Shown one piece after another: positions 55,916 through 64,000 of a stretch of DNA of 64,000 nucleotides. This stretch comes from Mastigocoleus testarum BC008 (GTDB lineage: Bacteria; Cyanobacteriota; Cyanobacteriia; Cyanobacteriales; Nostocaceae): the NCBI RefSeq assembly GCF_001456025.1, contig NZ_LMTZ01000124.1, positions 17,845-81,844 on the forward strand, written 5' to 3'. Every line of letters starts with the position of its first letter. Position 1 is the first letter of the stretch. The notes under the pieces are model-generated. The model was not told where the DNA came from, made no database searches, and saw only the letters and a list, made by a program, of their open reading frames with translations. Made by a program: the position numbers and the translations under genes.

Positions 55916-58198
55916 CTAATTCATGTCTTCTAAAATCTTTTTTCTCAATTTCTCATATTTATCTTGACTTAAACGATAAATTTCTGGTCTGGGTTTAGCA
56001 ACAATATATCCTTGAATTGAGTTAACGCCAATTTCTTTCAGACGATATAAGCTAATTGGTGTCATTTCATCTACGCCTTCAATAATTACACTAGGTGGAT
56101 TTAAATCATTTCCCGTTACTAATTCAAGAATAGAACGGATAAGAAGGTCGCTCTTATCATGATATAAAATATTTCTATCAATCTTTAAATGAGATGGTTT
56201 CAATCCAGCAAAACGAGATATTGAAGAATAACCAACACCAAAATCATCGATTGCAAACTTAATTTTTAACTGTCTGACATATGTTAGTAATTTTTTCTTA
56301 AAAAAAGCTAAGGGGTCTTTCAAACTAATTCCATTACTGTACTGTGGTAATTGTGTTTTTTCCGATATTTCCAAAATTAGGTCGCTAGCGGTGATAAAAT
56401 TGTCTTTGATAATCTGACGAACTGTTTTGAAATAGGAACTGCTAATTAAGGATTCTGGGTATACGTTCACTGATAATGGTGCTATATCTTTCGCTCTATT
56501 TTCTCTTGCTTTTTTTCTCGCATCTCGATAACTTAGAACGGCAGTCTTTAAAAAATAACTATCTAGTTCAATAGTAAACCTTGCTCCCCACATTTCAGCA
56601 GCCTGAAATAGGTCAATGGGAGCTGTTAAAGTTTCAGGATTCCTAGCTAAAGCCTCCCAACTACTGATAAATAGTTTGTTAGGGTCTAGATTAAGAATTG
56701 GCTCAAAATGAACAATCATTTCTTGAAGACGATCGCAGAATAATTGGAATCTCCGATTATATAAACGGGCTGCGACAAATCCAAAATCTCTCTTTAAATC
56801 ATCAATTATAGCTGCTTCGACTAGTAAATAATTAAATGATAATTTTTGGCAAGCATGATAAAAACTTGATAAAATTCTTCCGTATATATCTCCTAAAAGA
56901 TAAGAATTTTGAGGTACACCACAAACTACTATTACCTCTGCCTGTGGTAAAACTTTCAAAGGCACCATCACAAATGCTTTGACAATTCCATTTTTATCTT
57001 CATGCAATCTGTAGATACCGTGATAGGCAGGATTAAAGATTGATAATCGCGAAATATTAGGTAAAATATCTGAATTTAAAGTATTGTAATAGAAATCATC
57101 TCCTATATGATTGGCAAGATTGCTATGGGATTTTAAATACCATTTATCTTGATTGTCAATACCTAGAATAAAAACAAAGTCTGCTTCGGAGGTTTGTCTA
57201 ATTATATTTAAGATCTGATGTTCTGAATCCCCATTAAAATTATTAGCATTACTGCTTCTTAAATCTATAAGTTGCCGGATTAGTTTTCTGATTAATTCTT
57301 CATATGGTTCCAGAAAGTTATGCAACTGAAATGTTTTTGATTCTAGACTATACAAATCTCCTGATGGTTTTGCTATTCCTAAGCTAACTTCTGTTAAGTT
57401 CATGTTTTGAACTTCTTTATGTTGTTCTTCTGTTGTCAAATTACTTGTTTGAGCAATAAAAATATCAAAGCCTTTATCCTTCAATACAATGATTTTTGGC
57501 TTCATACTCAAAGCATTCTCTTCAATTTTGTTGCAAGTATATTGATGGAGTTCGCGTGCAGTAATTTTACCATCTCGATCTAGATCGCTAGCCCCAGTTT
57601 CTATTCCTTCTACCAAGTAATGTGTGTAGACTGAAATATCTCCTCCTTGCTGCTCAAAGGAATATTGAGTCGAACTTGAAGATGCAAGAACAACTCGACC
57701 TTCAGCACCTAGTTGACCCTCTAAATCTACATATCCATCGTCTTTTGTTACTAATGAAAGGTCAAATGCTCCACTAAAACAACAATCAAGGATTATTACC
57801 TGTCGCTTAGAACGACTGTTATTTATCTGATCGTGAACAAAACTTGCAGCAACAGCAGTTGATTTGATTAGTTGATTATTTGGATTTTTACGAGTGATTC
57901 TGGTTGAGAAATATAATCTACCACGATCATCTTTGATTCCATGTCCAGAAAAATACAACAGCAGCAAATCTTCCTTATTAAGACCGGAAAAAAAAGTTTC
58001 TATTTCCTCCCTCATAGATTGAGCATCAGGATTTGCAAGGATTTTGACTTCATTAAACCCACCTATCTTTGAATCCTGTAAAACTCGCTGCATTGCTTTC
58101 ACATCTTTTATCGCTCCAGGAAGAGGGGTAAATCCAGACTCATATTCACTTATCCCAATCAGTAATGCTACTTTCTTAGGATTGCTGTTTGTGACCAT
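55916..58198 (-). CDS. Caspase-GAF-EAL fusion protein
   Basis: 760 residues. Domain 1 (1-250) is a caspase-like peptidase (C14, orthocaspase type) with His86 in FSGHG and Cys140 in DCCFSGA; a perfect EF-hand loop, Asp205-x-Asp207-x-Asp209-Gly..Glu216, sits in the small-subunit region. Domain 2 (about 290-470) looks GAF-like. Domain 3 (about 480-745) is an EAL c-di-GMP phosphodiesterase with EAL at 515-517, the metal Asn in VNVY, Glu610, Asp651-Asp652 in DDFGVGYSS, Lys672 in LKID, Glu708 in EGVD and Gln729 in QGY, so it appears catalytic. This couples a calcium-linked protease to c-di-GMP turnover. A histidine kinase gene lies upstream, 393 bp away. Confidence 0.88.
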   Translation of the reverse strand: MVTNSNPKKVALLIGISEYESGFTPLPGAIKDVKAMQRVLQDSKIGGFNEVKILANPDAQSMREEIETFFSGLNKEDLLLLYFSGHGIKDDRGRLYFSTRITRKNPNNQLIKSTAVAASFVHDQINNSRSKRQVIILDCCFSGAFDLSLVTKDDGYVDLEGQLGAEGRVVLASSSSTQYSFEQQGGDISVYTHYLVEGIETGASDLDRDGKITARELHQYTCNKIEENALSMKPKIIVLKDKGFDIFIAQTSNLTTEEQHKEVQNMNLTEVSLGIAKPSGDLYSLESKTFQLHNFLEPYEELIRKLIRQLIDLRSSNANNFNGDSEHQILNIIRQTSEADFVFILGIDNQDKWYLKSHSNLANHIGDDFYYNTLNSDILPNISRLSIFNPAYHGIYRLHEDKNGIVKAFVMVPLKVLPQAEVIVVCGVPQNSYLLGDIYGRILSSFYHACQKLSFNYLLVEAAIIDDLKRDFGFVAARLYNRRFQLFCDRLQEMIVHFEPILNLDPNKLFISSWEALARNPETLTAPIDLFQAAEMWGARFTIELDSYFLKTAVLSYRDARKKARENRAKDIAPLSVNVYPESLISSSYFKTVRQIIKDNFITASDLILEISEKTQLPQYSNGISLKDPLAFFKKKLLTYVRQLKIKFAIDDFGVGYSSISRFAGLKPSHLKIDRNILYHDKSDLLIRSILELVTGNDLNPPSVIIEGVDEMTPISLYRLKEIGVNSIQGYIVAKPRPEIYRLSQDKYEKLRKKILEDMN

Positions 58199-58591
58199 AT
58201 CTATACATCTAAAAAATCTTGTGTTGCTTGCACTACTAATGCAAGTTTTTTTCTTATATTTGCTTCAATTTCTAATTCTTTTCCCGTGGGGAACTTTAAC
58301 TTTTATCTTGATAGTTTTGTTACCCAAGCAGTCTTGCTAAGGTGTGTTTGGAACTGCCATGATGACAGCTATTAGATTCACTAACTTCATATTTATGCAG
58401 CTATTAAACTGCTTATAATAGCATACACTGATGCTCTTGTGTTATTTTTTGACTATAGAATAATTTTTTCCACCAATACTCGATCCGACCTACTGGCTCT
58501 GAAAAAATAGTGATTGTATGGAGATAGATGTTTTGCTTTGATTTAACAGTTTATTTTTTTGTTCACTTAACTTAATTCGCAATTTGGGCGC
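58199..58591. other. Intergenic region histidine kinase to caspase gene
   Basis: 393 bp; carries the promoter of the caspase-EAL gene. No repeat or RNA recognised. Confidence 0.5.
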
Positions 58592-59986
58592 TCAATGCTC
58601 AATTTTTCTAGGTAACTCAACGCAAAAACTAGAGCCTTCACCTGGTTCGCTCCGAACGTAAATCTTACCTTGCATGATATCCACCAAGGATTTGCTAATA
58701 GCTAGACCCAAACCCGTACCACCATATTTGCGGGTAGTTGTTTGATCTACTTGGCGAAATAGTTCAAAAATATACTTTAAATCGGTTTCAGAAATACCGA
58801 TACCTGTATCTTCAATTGCGATCGCAATCTTTTCTTGGTTAATCTCCCAAGCTTTAATTCTAATGCTACCAGCTTCAGTAAATTTAATTGCGTTCAATAA
58901 AAGTTTGACTAGAAGTTGTTTTAAGCGAATTTTGTCATTGAATACGATGGGATTTATGAGTTCGATTTGAAAATTTAAGTTTAAATTTTTTCGTTCCGCT
59001 AAAGGACGATGTTCTGAAACAAGGGTAACAATCAAATTCGTCAAGTTAAGCTCTTCAAGATGAAAAGATAAATTACCAGTTTCTACTTTAGCGAAGCAAA
59101 GCATATCATCAATTACTGTCAGTAGATGATTGCCATTATTCAAAATCCTTTGCACCATTTCTAGCTGTTGTTTTGATAAACTATAGCTGCGTTGGCGTAA
59201 TAAAACTTGTGCTAAACCTAATATTACATTTAAAGGAGTCAGCAATTCATGGGATGTTGTCGCCAAAAATTGATATTTTTGCTGGGTAACTTCTAAAAGC
59301 TCAAGATTCTGCAACTGGATATGATGTCTGCTTTTTTCTAAATTTTGATTTCGCTTTTTTAATAACTCATTTTCTTGGGCTAAACTGCTTTCTCGTTTAA
59401 CTAGAGATTCGATAGTTCTAGCATTATTAATTGCGATCGCTACCACTTCACTAATCCCTGCAAGCAAGTTTTGCTGTTTGCGATCTAAAATAATAGATTT
59501 TTCTCTGCTACCAACACCCAGTACCCCCAAAGGTCCTGTTTGGGCTGAATCTATTGTCAAAGCATAAACATTACGAGGAGGTATATCCCCAGAAGATAAA
59601 TAATTTAGCTCCTTATAATTATTTGTCGCAATTTGACCTGAATCTGCTACAATTACTCCATCTTTATTATCATCAGCCTGAAGTATCAAAGGAATCCCAG
59701 TTACGAACACTTTTTTCAACAAACATGTTTCATCATTGATTTGCTGAAAAAGTTGGAACTGTTCCAAACTAATACCAAAACTTGCAGTCCAATCCAAACT
59801 ATCTGCTTGAGCACTATACAAACAAATAAAACAAAATTGAGCACCGTCAATAACTTTGCCAATTTCACTTACCATTAGCCTAAATAAACCGGTTGAGTCA
59901 GTTAATCGCTCGTTAAAAAGATTGGTTAACCTTTGGAGTTTTTCCGGTTTGTAAAGTTGCTGTTGGGATATTGATTTTGCCCTCAC
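58592..59986 (-). CDS. GAF-domain sensor histidine kinase
   Basis: 464 residues, no membrane helix, so probably cytosolic. A GAF domain (about 20-195) is followed by a coiled coil (195-240) and a HisKA/HATPase core: phosphoacceptor His246 in SHELLTPLN, ATP-lid boxes DTGIGISETD and GGTGLGLAISKS, ending with FCVELPRK. No receiver domain is fused; the partner regulator is not in the window. The GAF ligand is unknown; it lacks the cysteine pattern of a cyanobacteriochrome. The next gene on the same strand is the caspase-EAL protein. Confidence 0.92.
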   Translation of the reverse strand: MRAKSISQQQLYKPEKLQRLTNLFNERLTDSTGLFRLMVSEIGKVIDGAQFCFICLYSAQADSLDWTASFGISLEQFQLFQQINDETCLLKKVFVTGIPLILQADDNKDGVIVADSGQIATNNYKELNYLSSGDIPPRNVYALTIDSAQTGPLGVLGVGSREKSIILDRKQQNLLAGISEVVAIAINNARTIESLVKRESSLAQENELLKKRNQNLEKSRHHIQLQNLELLEVTQQKYQFLATTSHELLTPLNVILGLAQVLLRQRSYSLSKQQLEMVQRILNNGNHLLTVIDDMLCFAKVETGNLSFHLEELNLTNLIVTLVSEHRPLAERKNLNLNFQIELINPIVFNDKIRLKQLLVKLLLNAIKFTEAGSIRIKAWEINQEKIAIAIEDTGIGISETDLKYIFELFRQVDQTTTRKYGGTGLGLAISKSLVDIMQGKIYVRSEPGEGSSFCVELPRKIEH

Positions 59987-60648
59987 AATACCTTACTGTT
60001 ATTTGCTAAGAATCATTGTTATTTGTTGGTGATATTCTCAAATACCACCAATAAAAATTCATGAGTTTGGAACTTACGCTTTTTTAAGCGACATTTTAAG
60101 AATTTTCAATAGAAATTTGTTCACAAACCTTCTCAATCGTTTTTTGGGAAGATTTGTTGAAATGGTTTGGATAACTTTCCAATTAACCTACAGACAAAAT
60201 AACAATAAAATCAACATTGATAGATAAAATCAGAAATCTAACCAAGTAAGTATTGTATCTTTTTTGCCAGGTACAGGTGTTAAAAATAAGACAGGGACAA
60301 GATTTTTCTGTTCAAAGTGTACGAATGAAATAATTTATAATTACCTTAGTTTATCAGCTTGCAATGGTTATCCCAAGGTGCTTATTATTTTTTCCGTATT
60401 GACTACAGTAATCATAGTAACTAAAATTACTGTTTTGCCTTCCTAGGAAAATTAATAAAGCTGAGTTGTTCCCATCATAAAGAACAAATTCTAATTTGTT
60501 GATAAGTATAAATTTTTTTTAAACTTTGTTCTCTAACAAGTATTAAAAGTTGGTAATCGGGTAATAGCACAATGTGACCAGAATTCATATTTTTGAGCGT
60601 AAAATTTGGTTAAGATACCTTCGGGTTACAAACGATAGAAATTCTCAA
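59987..60648. other. Intergenic region, no supported gene
   Basis: 662 bp, AT-rich, upstream of the histidine kinase. A 60-codon plus-strand frame (60264-60446) lacks a ribosome site and looks incidental. No repeat family recognised. Confidence 0.5.
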
Positions 60649-62250
60649 TCATCCATGAAAATCCATTAAATGCTCTAAGACTTTTGATGCTATTGGTGTA
60701 GTTACAAGAATTTCATGTTTTAAATCACCCCATTTTGTTCCAGATTGAGTTTTGAACTGTGCAATAATTTCTGGTATTTGTGAGGATACAATCAATCTTA
60801 CTGGTTGCAGTTGACCAAGAAGTCTTGCGTGACGATATTGGGGTGATTTCTGTAAAGCTGTATCTAGCTTTTGTGCGATTTCAGCTGCGGAGCTTGTAGT
60901 TATAGTATTGGAATCTATAATATTGGCATCTATCTCCAATTTGTCTAACAATAAGATGTAATGTTCTTGTGGTTCTTTGACCGGAACTAAGCTTTTAAAG
61001 CTTGCGCTTTCCAAGGGTAAACTCTCTAAAGTTTCACGTACAAACTGAGAATTTAACTTTTCCCCCACTAGATCGCTAATTTCTTGAGTTCGTCCGAGAA
61101 ATTCTAAGCAGGGTGTAGATTGATAAAAATGGGTCACGCGGATGCGATCGCCAATACGATAACGATAGAGTCCTCCTTTTTGGGAAATAATTATTTCGTA
61201 AGTGTTTCCCTGTTTTAATTGGTGGAGTTGAAAAATATGATTGTTTTCATCTTCAAACTCGAAAAATACTTCATTTAACACTGGGACATATCCCCTAGCT
61301 GGAATTAAAGGAATTGTCATTGGTGCTTCCGTTGCGAGGAGTCCTTTTCCTTGTACTAAGACTCCGGGGAATAAGGAGCGTAGAAATTCTGCACCATCAG
61401 CAGCGTTAACGCTATCCCAGCAAGAAATTAACTTTAATTGTTTCCAAAGTAAGTTCCAAGGAATTTGTTCTGGTTTGTTATCTGTTTTTTGTGAAAGTAG
61501 TATGGAATGTCTTTGGGGTGATATCTTATTTTTTAAATCTGCGCATAGTTGCTGACGATGAGTTTGAATGTAGTCAAGAATAACTTTGAGAAAAGTTGGA
61601 CTCCAGACTGAAATAATTTCTAAATTTTCTGTTGCTAATAATGCAAGTGCAAGTTTATGTTTAAATTCATCCGCACTTTGGATATTTTTTATTCCTGGTA
61701 CACTAACCAAAAAAGGACTCAATAACCAGCGCAACCAGTTATCTAAATATTCTGAATCATCTTCTAAACCAATTTTCGCTCTATTTTCTCCTGATGAATT
61801 AGTTTTAGTTGTAAGATTAGGCGAAATACAAAAATATATCTTACCTGTAGAAAATCGAGGTCCATTTATAATTAGATCGTAAGCCCAAATACAAAACATT
61901 TGGTTAAAGGAACGACGCAGAGATTTAGTGTAGGGAATAAATTTTGCAGCACCGCGACTTCCAGATGTTTTCTCATAGAAGATTACAGGTTCGTTTGTCA
62001 GTAAATACTTTTGAGTTTGCTGTTGTTTGATAATCCATTCTTTAATGTCGTCATATTCCACAATTGGAATACGTTCCCAATCATCAATTGAATTTATATT
62101 TAAAGATTTACCATACTCACTTTTAATTAGATTTTTAACTATATCTTGTTTTACTTTTTGTTGTGCAAATTTTGGGTTTGATAATGCTTTAACAAATTTG
62201 TGGTTAATGGGGTAAATAAGTTTGCTAAATAATTTAATTAGGATTTGCAT
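60649..62250 (-). CDS. GH3 auxin-responsive-type acyl-acid amido synthetase family protein
   Basis: 533 residues from the ATG at 62250 (MQILIKLFSKLIYP). The frame can be read 30 codons further upstream, but that stretch is only the translated GTAATTG heptamer repeat. GH3-fold acyl-adenylating enzyme: the ATP-binding EKTSGSRGAAKFIPYT, then YRYRIGDRIRVTHF and FLGRTQEISDLVGEKL. Plant relatives join acids such as auxin or jasmonate to amino acids; bacterial members often sit in natural-product pathways. The acid substrate is not readable. It is in the same orientation as the LbH acyltransferase upstream. Confidence 0.88.
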   Translation of the reverse strand: MQILIKLFSKLIYPINHKFVKALSNPKFAQQKVKQDIVKNLIKSEYGKSLNINSIDDWERIPIVEYDDIKEWIIKQQQTQKYLLTNEPVIFYEKTSGSRGAAKFIPYTKSLRRSFNQMFCIWAYDLIINGPRFSTGKIYFCISPNLTTKTNSSGENRAKIGLEDDSEYLDNWLRWLLSPFLVSVPGIKNIQSADEFKHKLALALLATENLEIISVWSPTFLKVILDYIQTHRQQLCADLKNKISPQRHSILLSQKTDNKPEQIPWNLLWKQLKLISCWDSVNAADGAEFLRSLFPGVLVQGKGLLATEAPMTIPLIPARGYVPVLNEVFFEFEDENNHIFQLHQLKQGNTYEIIISQKGGLYRYRIGDRIRVTHFYQSTPCLEFLGRTQEISDLVGEKLNSQFVRETLESLPLESASFKSLVPVKEPQEHYILLLDKLEIDANIIDSNTITTSSAAEIAQKLDTALQKSPQYRHARLLGQLQPVRLIVSSQIPEIIAQFKTQSGTKWGDLKHEILVTTPIASKVLEHLMDFHG

Positions 62251-62253
62251 TAG

Positions 62254-62330
62254 TTGGTAATTGGTAATTGGTAATGGGTAATTGGTAATGGGTAATTGGT
62301 AATGGGTAATTGGTAATGGGTAATGGGTAA
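62254..62330. repeat. TGGTAAT/GGGTAAT heptamer STRR
   Basis: Eleven heptamers alternating between TTGGTAA and TGGGTAA, directly upstream of the GH3 start codon; it could change the spacing between promoter and gene. Confidence 0.85.
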
Positions 62331-62520
62331 CTTGCAGCAATTTTATTTAGTCCAAAAGACCACCTTGAAATAAATTTCAACACTAAAGTGTTGCTGCTCT
62401 AGCGAACAAGGCTCAAATAGTAAGTAGCTTAAAACCCACTGTAAACCTTATTCAGTCTGATTCATCAGACTTTTCCTATTAGCCTGGGAATTTAGTTCTT
62501 TTCATCGATTATGATGGGTT

Positions 62521-62548
62521 GTAGAGACGTTGCATGCAACGTCTCTAC
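62521..62548. repeat. 28-bp perfect palindrome (copy 3)
   Basis: Identical to the copies at 36694-36721 and 47098-47125. Confidence 0.9.
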
Positions 62549-62591
62549 CGAGTTTTGTGGTAAAACAAAGCCAATGGCTAACGTCACGCTA

Positions 62592-62616
62592 GAGCCTGCG
62601 GCGTCGGCTGAGCCTC
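62592..62616. repeat. 25-nt GC-rich module
   Basis: GAGCCTGCGGCGTCGG, then CTGAGCCTC, flanked by GCTA and TAGC as inverted tetramers. Closely matches the insert at 44843-44868. Confidence 0.75.
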
Positions 62617-62684
62617 TAGCTGCGCTACCTTACGGATCCGCTAACAAAACTAATGAAAATAACTGCTAGGTGGAATGTTGAACT

Positions 62685-63305
62685 TTATATTAGTTCAGTA
62701 TTAAATTGTTTATTCGGATATACATGGCTATTCACGGGTACAAATTCTTCATCTTCAATTACAACTCCAGGACCCAAGTAAGAACCTGCACCAATAAAAG
62801 CATAATTACCAATTTTGACTTTTTTGACATATAGTAATAAATTTTGCTTTTTTGGTTTAATTGCATGGGATAAAATTCCGCAACCATGACCAAAAACAAC
62901 GCGATCGCCAATTTCGAGTAATCCTCGATCTGCAATTTCTATTTTTGGCGTCCAGTAAATACCTTCACCTACCTTTGAACCCCACAGACGCAACCATAAA
63001 GAGAAAGCACCAGGAATTAAACGTAATGCTGCTTCCAAAGCTGGAAAGGTAATGTATATATTTTGAATTTGATGACTCCCCCACCAAGGTGAATATTCTG
63101 TACCTTGTAAATAGCTGATTCCTTCTTTTAGGGGATAGAAATAATTGTGTATTTTATATGTTAGTAGGGGAAATCCGTAAACAGAAAGTATAAGAGCAAT
63201 AATACTAAAGATTCCTGGAGAAAAACAAAGCCACAGGAAAGAAGCAAGCGCTGCAAACATTACCAAAGCTGGGAAGAATGAGAGTATTGTACTCAGGAGT
63301 GTCAT
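62685..63305 (-). CDS. Left-handed beta-helix (hexapeptide) acyltransferase
   Basis: 206 residues. Two N-terminal membrane segments (FFPALVMFAALASFLWLCF, FSIIALILSVYGFPLL) precede a hexapeptide-repeat domain: IEIADRGLLEIGDRVVFGHG, then VKIGNYAFIGAGSYLGPGVVIEDEEFVP. It resembles acetyltransferases of polysaccharide or lipid modification. The catalytic His is likely His in GHGCGILSHA. Probably works on an acyl-CoA donor at the inner membrane. It is upstream of and co-directional with the GH3 gene (434 bp), so a shared pathway is possible. Confidence 0.82.
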   Translation of the reverse strand: MTLLSTILSFFPALVMFAALASFLWLCFSPGIFSIIALILSVYGFPLLTYKIHNYFYPLKEGISYLQGTEYSPWWGSHQIQNIYITFPALEAALRLIPGAFSLWLRLWGSKVGEGIYWTPKIEIADRGLLEIGDRVVFGHGCGILSHAIKPKKQNLLLYVKKVKIGNYAFIGAGSYLGPGVVIEDEEFVPVNSHVYPNKQFNTELI

Positions 63306-63413
63306 AGAATTTTGAATAGAAAGTATCTCAATTATCCACTAATGGTTAATCTGACAACTTGCAGTAATTTGATTTAACCCAAAACCCCACATTTAAATAA
63401 ATTTCCAAATGAC

Positions 63414-63464
63414 AAAAACCACCCAATCTATTCACTGTTTTTCAATGAAGACTAGGTGGTTTTT
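63414..63464. terminator. Long hairpin, possible bidirectional terminator
   Basis: AAAAACCACC and GGTGGTTTTT pair perfectly over 10 bp, with a second inner stem TTCA-TG/CA-TGAA and a T5 loop. A/T tails on both sides would allow termination in either direction. Confidence 0.6.
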
Positions 63465-63597
63465 AATATCGGGAAAAAGCTTCAAGCATTTCTACACTTT
63501 AGCTTTTTTGTTTGACTACATTTTTGTAAAAAATGCTAAAACATGCATCACAAAATAGTTTTATTGTGATACACTTATTTTATTCCTGTATTAAACA

Positions 63598-63632
63598 CCC
63601 TCGTTGAATTTGACGGCAACGGGGGTTTTTTT
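63598..63632 (+). terminator. Rho-independent terminator, plus strand
   Basis: CCCTCGTTG pairs with CAACGGGGG (9 bp, one T-G) around an 10-nt loop, followed by seven T. No plus-strand gene ends here, so it may finish a small RNA starting around 63520-63580. Confidence 0.8.
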
Positions 63633-64000
63633 ATTGTCTGTCTTTAAAAACAAAGACATTAATAGCCACTAAGATGAAATGACCCTACAAGAATTACATC
63701 AGGCGTATTACCTATAAATATGCTTTTCCTGTTAGAACCAATGCGATACATGGAAGCAAGAGTTCTATGTGTCGCGTTAATCTGAAATATGACTTATCCC
63801 TAATGTAGCACAAGTTAGAGCAAAAAATGTAAGGCTTGCAAACCAGGAATTGTCATTGCGAGATCATAAAGTTTTGGGACACAATCTCATTGTCTGTGGT
63901 GCGAATTCGGCAAGTTATAGCAACCGCCAGGTTAGCTAGGACGCTAAAGTCAAGACATGCTCCATGGCTTCTCGCAGTGTTCCAAAATTCTCGAGTTGTT

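Larger units (their letters stand above)
62251..62684. other. Repeat-filled gap before GH3 gene
   Basis: 434 bp: a long GTAATTG/GTAATGG heptamer run (62254-62330), the 28-bp palindrome (62521-62548), and a GC-rich block (62560-62645) that includes the 25-nt module also found at 44843-44868. Ribosome site and promoter of the GH3 gene are unclear. Confidence 0.7.
63306..64000. other. Right-edge region, no supported coding gene
   Basis: 695 bp. Contains a strong hairpin (63414-63464), a Rho-independent terminator on the plus strand (63598-63632) with no gene in front of it, a TCATTGCGAGAT fragment of a dispersed repeat (63853), and a possible C-terminal fragment of a minus-strand gene at 63936-64000 that I cannot support. 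Confidence 0.5.

Noticed and set aside
60264..60446. 60-codon plus-strand ORF with a hydrophobic tail
   Set aside because: No ribosome site, no recognisable family, lies in AT-rich sequence where such frames are expected by chance.
63936..64000. Possible 3' end of a minus-strand gene entering from the right edge (reads ...ENFGTLREAMEHVLTLAS)
   Set aside because: Only about 20 residues visible and other frames look no worse; cannot be supported without sequence beyond the window.

Overview
The window looks like a chromosomal segment of a filamentous, probably heterocyst-forming cyanobacterium (Nostocales). Supporting evidence: a near-complete hormogonium polysaccharide (hps) locus, cyanobacterial-type NDH-1 subunits (NdhD, NdhH), an SLH-OprB porin, a tocopherol-cyclase-type protein, frequent GCGATCGC (HIP1) octamers, heptanucleotide repeats (STRRs) and many small palindromic repeats. 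Base composition is AT-rich and fairly uniform. No rRNA, CRISPR array, phage module or intact transposase was found.

Layout. 0-8.6 kb (minus strand): hpsA, hpsB, hpsC, hpsD and hpsE, read right to left, with hpsF/G expected beyond the left edge. 9-12.5 kb: a small lipoprotein, rpmB (L28) and htpG. 12.9-16.3 kb: three more minus-strand glycosyltransferases, one a clear HpsE paralogue. 17-32 kb: mostly housekeeping genes (clpB, SLH porin, gloA, a NrdG-like radical-SAM activase, eno, argC, ribBA, a cell-wall amidase, a YdcF-type protein, tRNA-Arg(CCT), a tocopherol cyclase-like gene). 33-36.4 kb: a DnaJ-TPR protein, a DCC thiol protein and ndhD. 

36.6-47.2 kb is the accessory stretch. It is studded with MITE-like elements and holds an AAA/PD-(D/E)XK gene broken by one in-frame amber codon, an unrecognised coiled-coil membrane protein behind a palindromic operator-like site, a NADAR protein, a DUF4129-DUF4350 pair, an uncharacterised helical protein and a NACHT NTPase whose membrane region is built from 12-bp tandem repeats. 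47.5-51.2 kb: a DUF4870 protein, ureE-ureF-ureG and a formamidase/acetamidase. 51.4-64 kb: a TSUP exporter, a single-domain GAF protein carrying both cysteines of a DXCF cyanobacteriochrome, ndhH, rsmH, a caspase-GAF-EAL fusion preceded by a GAF histidine kinase, and a GH3 enzyme with an LbH acyltransferase.

Main candidates for something not well described: the caspase-GAF-EAL protein (cell-death-type protease fused to an apparently intact c-di-GMP phosphodiesterase), the free-standing DXCF photoreceptor domain, the repeat-built NACHT membrane protein in the MITE-rich stretch, and a 25-26 nt module found at the symmetry axis of two unrelated palindromes. All functional calls come from reading motifs; no database search was made.
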